From NCBI GenBank assembly GCA_003248805.1, contig QFQY01000015.1, forward strand, positions 1-64,000: DNA of 64,000 nucleotides. The letters run 5' to 3'. This stretch comes from Chelatococcus sp. (GTDB taxonomy: Bacteria; Pseudomonadota; Alphaproteobacteria; Rhizobiales; Beijerinckiaceae). Below the pieces are notes generated by a model. That model was not told the DNA's origin. It was given only the letters and a program-made list of their open reading frames with translations, and searched no databases. Positions within the stretch are counted from its first letter, which is position 1; each line of letters opens with the position of its first letter. Below are positions 60,984 through 64,000 of this stretch, one piece after another. The translations under genes were made by a program, and so were the position numbers.

Positions 60984-61248
60984 AGAGCGCCTAACACAAC
61001 CCGGAGGGGTCTGGATGGGCTTTGGAGGAGCCGAATGCCAGGAGGAGCGCGCAGCCGATATCCTTCGATATCGGCCAGTCGCTCAGACGCCGCAGGCGGC
61101 CCTCCAAAGCCCACCTCCGGCGCCGGGAATTCGTCCGCCCGCGGCGTCGCCCCGCTTGCCGATACCAGCGGTATCGGCCGCGCGACGCTCCTGGCGGAAC
61201 GAACGAATTGCCGACGTCCAGAGCCCTCCGGGTTGTGTTAGGCGCTCT
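60984..61248. mobile_element. MITE-like palindromic element next to the dnaE2 stop codon
   Basis: Terminal inverted repeats of 32 bp (60984-61015 and 61217-61248, one mismatch, starting AGAGCGCCTAACACAACC). TTA precedes the perfect GAGCGCC arm (60982-60984) and follows the other (61248-61250), which looks like a target duplication and at the same time is the dnaE2 stop codon. The 200-bp interior folds into two arms: A, a 13-bp stem (61016-61028 with 61101-61113) carrying a GCCGATATC hairpin (61054-61075); B, AATTCGT/ACGAATT and CCGCC/GGCGG stems carrying a GCCGATACC hairpin (61158-61178). It has no transposase and no credible gene. Confidence 0.8.
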
Positions 61249-64000
61249 TAGTGAAAATCCCGCGATTTCGGCATGATGCGCACATTGCGCGGATGGCGCC
61301 CCCGCGGATGCTGCGGGTGCTTGAACTCGTCGGCCCGCGTCAGCTCGATCTCGGCGCGATGCGTATCGGACAGGGACAGCAGATCGGCCGTCCGATCGAG
61401 AACGCGCGTCGCCATCAGGTGGACGACGCCTTCGGGGCTCTTCTGCATCCGTCCCTCGACCAGCATCAGCCGCGCGCCCATGATCTCGCGGCGGAAGCGC
61501 TCGAACAGCCGCGCCCAGATCACGATGTTGAGGATGCCGGTCTCGTCCTCCAGCGTGACGAAAACGGCGTTGCCGTTGCCAGGGCGCTGGCGCACCAGCA
61601 CGACACCGGCGGCCCGCACAAAGGCGCCGTCCGGCCGCCCGACCGCCTCCGCAGAGCTCAGGATGCCCTCATGCCGGAAGCGCCGGCGCAGCAGCTGCAT
61701 GGGGTGGCCCTTCAGCGAGAGCCTGACGGTCTGGTAGTCGGCGACGATGTGCTCGGCCAGCGGCATGGCCGGCAAGGCGGCGGCCGGCTCGGCCCCCAGC
61801 TCGCGCGCGGCCGCCGCCTCGAACAGCGGCAAGGCCTCGTCGGACGGCAGGCGGCGCACGGCCCAGAGCGCCTCGCGACGGTCCAGGCCGAGGGAGCGGA
61901 AGGCATCCGCATCCGCCAGCAGCCGCATGGCGCGGGATGGCAGGCCGGCGCGGCGCATCAGCTCCTCGACATCGCGATAGCCGTCTCCCCGAGCTTCGGC
62001 GATGCGCTTGCCCCACTCCTCCTGGAAGCCGTCGATCTGGCGGAAGCCGAGACGCAGGGCGAAGGAGCGCCGTTCGGGCCTTTGCTCATCGGGGGCTGGC
62101 TCAACAGGCGAGCCCTCATCCTGAGGAAGCCCGAAGGGCTGTCTCGAAGGATGCTCCAGATGGTTCCGGAGCCCACTGGACCATCCTTCGAGACGCCGCT
62201 GGCGCGGCTCCTCAGGATGAGGGCTATGTCTCCGACCATTCCCGGCAACTGCAGTGAAATGCGGGGCGGCAGTCGCGACAGGGCAAGCCCCCTCCCCTTC
62301 AGAATTCGAGTCGGAAACCCGCTCCAAGCCATTGTCCCAGAAACTGAAATTTACATCGACCACGCGCGGCTCGACGCCGCCGTTCTCCTGCGCCTCCCGG
62401 ACGATCTGGGCCGGGGCATAGAAGCCCATGGGCTGGGAATTCAGCAGCGCGCAGGCGAAGGCGGCCGGATGACGGCATTTGAGCCAGGAGGAAATGTAGA
62501 CCAGCTTGGCGAAGGACGCCGCGTGGCTCTCGGGAAAGCCGTAGCTGCCGAACCCCTTGATCTGATCGAAGCAGCGCTGGGCGAAGTCGCGCGCATAGCC
62601 GCGCGCCACCATGCGCTCGACCATCATCTCCTCGAACCGGCCGATGGTGCCGACATTGCGGAAGGTCGCCATCGCCTTGCGCAGGCCGTTGGCTTCAGGC
62701 TCGGTGAACTTGGCCGCCACCATGGCGAGACGCATCGCCTGCTCCTGGAAGAGCGGTACGCCGAGCGTTTTGTTGAGGACTTCGTAGAGTTCGGTCTCGG
62801 CTCCATGCTCGGGCGAGGGAGCGGGATAGGATACCTCCTCCAGCTTCGCCCTTCTGCGCAGATAGGGATGCACCATGTTGCCCTGGATCGGGCCGGGCCG
62901 GACGATCGCGACCTGGATGACGAGGTCGTAGAGCTCCCGGGGCTTGAGGCGCGGCAGCATGTTCATCTGCGCCCGGCTCTCGACCTGGAAGACGCCGAGG
63001 GACTTGCCCTCGCAGAGCATGTCGTAGGTCTTCCTGTCGCCGGGCTCGATGTCGGCGAGGCCGAGGTCGAGGCCCTGATGCTCGCGCAGGAGGTCGAACG
63101 CCTTGCGGATGCAGGTCAGCATGCCGAGCGCCAGCACGTCGACCTTCATCAGGCGCAGCGCGTCGATATCGTCCTTGTCCCATTCGATGAAGGTGCGCTC
63201 CGCCATCGCGGCATTGCCGATCGGGACCGTCTCGTCGAGCCGGCCGCGCGCCAGCACGAAGCCGCCGACATGCTGCGAGAGGTGGCGCGGGAAGCCGAGC
63301 AGGCGGATGGCGAAGTCGACGGCGCGGCGGATCGTGGGGTTCTTCGGATCGAGCCCGGCCTGCCGGACCCGGTTGTCGCCGATCTCGGTGCCCCAGCTTC
63401 CCCATTGCGTGCCGGCGAGACGGGCGGTCACGTCCTCGGTCAGCCCGAGCGCCTTGCCGACGTCGCGGATGGCGCTGCGCGGCCGGTAGCGGATCACGGT
63501 CGCGGCGATGCCGGCGCGGTGGCGGCCGTATTTCTCATAGATCCACTGGATCACCTCCTCGCGCCGCTCATGCTCGAAATCGACATCGATATCCGGGGGC
63601 TCCTTGCGCTCGGTCGAGAGAAAGCGCTCGAAGAGGACATCGCTCTCGGCCGGATCGACGGCCGTGATGCCGAGCACGTAGCAGACGGCGGAGTTGGCGG
63701 CCGAGCCGCGGCCCTGGCAGAGGATGCCTTCCTTCTGGGCGAATTCGACGATCTGGCGGATGGTGAGGAAGTAGCGCGCGTATCTGAGCTGCCGGATCAG
63801 GTCGAGTTCCTTGCGCAGCAGGGCCATGACCTTGGCCGGAACGCCGTCGGGATAGCGGATCTCGCCGCAGCGGCGCACCAGCTCTTCCAGCCAGTCCTGG
63901 TCGCCCCAGCCGGGCGGAACGGGCTCGTCCGGATACTCGTATTCCAATTGCCCGAGATCGAACTCGACGCGCGAGAGCAGATGCTGCGTTTCGGCAATCG
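61248..64000 (-). CDS. dnaE2: Error-prone DNA polymerase DnaE2 (ImuC), 5' end beyond the window
   Basis: At least 917 aa of a C-family polymerase alpha-like subunit; the frame stays open to the window edge and reads family-like sequence there, so the start lies outside. Catalytic acids are in EPPDIDVDFEHERREEVI; other landmarks are GRGSAANSAVCYVLGIT, PLFQEQAMRLAMVAAKFT, SYGFPESHAASFAKLVYISS and the OB domain NGNAVFVTLEDETGILNIVIW. It ends in the usual KSRDFH. DnaE2 performs translesion synthesis with ImuA and ImuB, which may lie upstream outside the window. Between EPRVVDVNFSFWDNGLE and RSFALRLGFRQIDGF about 80 extra residues are encoded, part of them by a palindromic repeat. Confidence 0.95.
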   Translation of the reverse strand, partial: IAETQHLLSRVEFDLGQLEYEYPDEPVPPGWGDQDWLEELVRRCGEIRYPDGVPAKVMALLRKELDLIRQLRYARYFLTIRQIVEFAQKEGILCQGRGSAANSAVCYVLGITAVDPAESDVLFERFLSTERKEPPDIDVDFEHERREEVIQWIYEKYGRHRAGIAATVIRYRPRSAIRDVGKALGLTEDVTARLAGTQWGSWGTEIGDNRVRQAGLDPKNPTIRRAVDFAIRLLGFPRHLSQHVGGFVLARGRLDETVPIGNAAMAERTFIEWDKDDIDALRLMKVDVLALGMLTCIRKAFDLLREHQGLDLGLADIEPGDRKTYDMLCEGKSLGVFQVESRAQMNMLPRLKPRELYDLVIQVAIVRPGPIQGNMVHPYLRRRAKLEEVSYPAPSPEHGAETELYEVLNKTLGVPLFQEQAMRLAMVAAKFTEPEANGLRKAMATFRNVGTIGRFEEMMVERMVARGYARDFAQRCFDQIKGFGSYGFPESHAASFAKLVYISSWLKCRHPAAFACALLNSQPMGFYAPAQIVREAQENGGVEPRVVDVNFSFWDNGLERVSDSNSEGEGACPVATAAPHFTAVAGNGRRHSPHPEEPRQRRLEGWSSGLRNHLEHPSRQPFGLPQDEGSPVEPAPDEQRPERRSFALRLGFRQIDGFQEEWGKRIAEARGDGYRDVEELMRRAGLPSRAMRLLADADAFRSLGLDRREALWAVRRLPSDEALPLFEAAAARELGAEPAAALPAMPLAEHIVADYQTVRLSLKGHPMQLLRRRFRHEGILSSAEAVGRPDGAFVRAAGVVLVRQRPGNGNAVFVTLEDETGILNIVIWARLFERFRREIMGARLMLVEGRMQKSPEGVVHLMATRVLDRTADLLSLSDTHRAEIELTRADEFKHPQHPRGRHPRNVRIMPKSRDFH
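62111..62225. repeat. Palindromic repeat inserted in frame within the dnaE2 coding sequence
   Basis: A 115-bp element with perfect 17-bp outer arms (AGCCCTCATCCTGAGGA at 62111-62127 with 62209-62225), a perfect 13-bp central stem (GTCTCGAAGGATG at 62141-62153 with 62182-62194) and two small side hairpins (AGCCC/GGGCT at 62128-62140, GCCGC/GCGGC near 62195-62208). Read on the dnaE2 strand it encodes the stretch PHPEEPRQRRLEGWSSGL and beyond, an insertion in the polymerase without a stop codon. Confidence 0.9.

Noticed and set aside
60850..61276. Three short open frames inside the 265-bp palindromic element
   Set aside because: They follow from the GC-rich inverted repeats, have no ribosome-binding sites and no hydrophobic or domain pattern.

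Overview
The window is GC-rich alphaproteobacterial chromosome, most likely Hyphomicrobiales and closest in feel to Bosea or a neighbouring genus. The genus is inference from gene order, protein style and the type of palindromic repeats. Almost all of it is core chromosome: no tRNA, rRNA, CRISPR array, phage gene or transposase was recognised. About 52 protein genes are supported, several with GTG or TTG starts chosen from ribosome-binding sites.

Layout. 1-5.4 kb: secreted or envelope proteins (DUF192, a 607-aa exported protein of unknown function, a hexapeptide O-acetyltransferase, an integral-membrane acyltransferase and a family 2 glycosyltransferase). 5.4-9.2 kb: two small paralogous lipoproteins downstream of aspS, then RNase D. 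9.2-17.3 kb: a leftward housekeeping run (CDP-alcohol phosphatidyltransferase, AI-2E family permease, hdaA, ppk, ppx) divergent from purM-purN. 17.2-26 kb: a WYL regulator divergent from a GST, a stand-alone molybdopterin oxidoreductase, MipA/OmpV, ndk, a Sel1-like protein, DUF2147, a second GST and two GNAT enzymes. 26-34.4 kb: gatB, a two-gene RND efflux operon and gatCA. 34.4-41.9 kb: UPF0173 hydrolase, adenine deaminase, a YeiH-type exporter with a 2-hydroxyacid dehydrogenase, ruvX and an AEC transporter. 42-50.5 kb: dprA, plsY, a dihydroorotase-like gene, pyrB, a serine hydrolase and topA. 50.7-51.8 kb: a DUF2778 (Tlde1-like) L,D-transpeptidase. 52-60.1 kb: an aromatic acyl-CoA degradation island. 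60.3-64 kb: a four-EF-hand protein and the 3' part of dnaE2, which runs off the window.

The most distinctive metabolic unit is 52.0-60.1 kb. A fused flavin monooxygenase/old-yellow-enzyme protein is transcribed divergently from SDR, MarR regulator, enoyl-CoA hydratase, acyl-CoA dehydrogenase, aryl-CoA ligase and RidA genes. It matches the logic of aerobic 2-aminobenzoyl-CoA (anthraniloyl-CoA) degradation: ligation, oxygenation plus reduction that breaks aromaticity, then beta-oxidation-like steps. Two nearly identical 21-bp sites in opposite orientation sit at both ends of the divergent promoter and are the best candidates for the MarR operators.

The most unusual DNA is repetitive. A 265-bp transposon-like palindromic element (60984-61248) with 32-bp terminal inverted repeats and a possible TTA target duplication ends exactly on the dnaE2 stop codon. 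A second, 115-bp palindromic element lies in frame inside the dnaE2 coding sequence. Further palindromic elements separate gatC from gatA, split the aromatic operon, lie between topA and the transpeptidase, and form the leader of ruvX.
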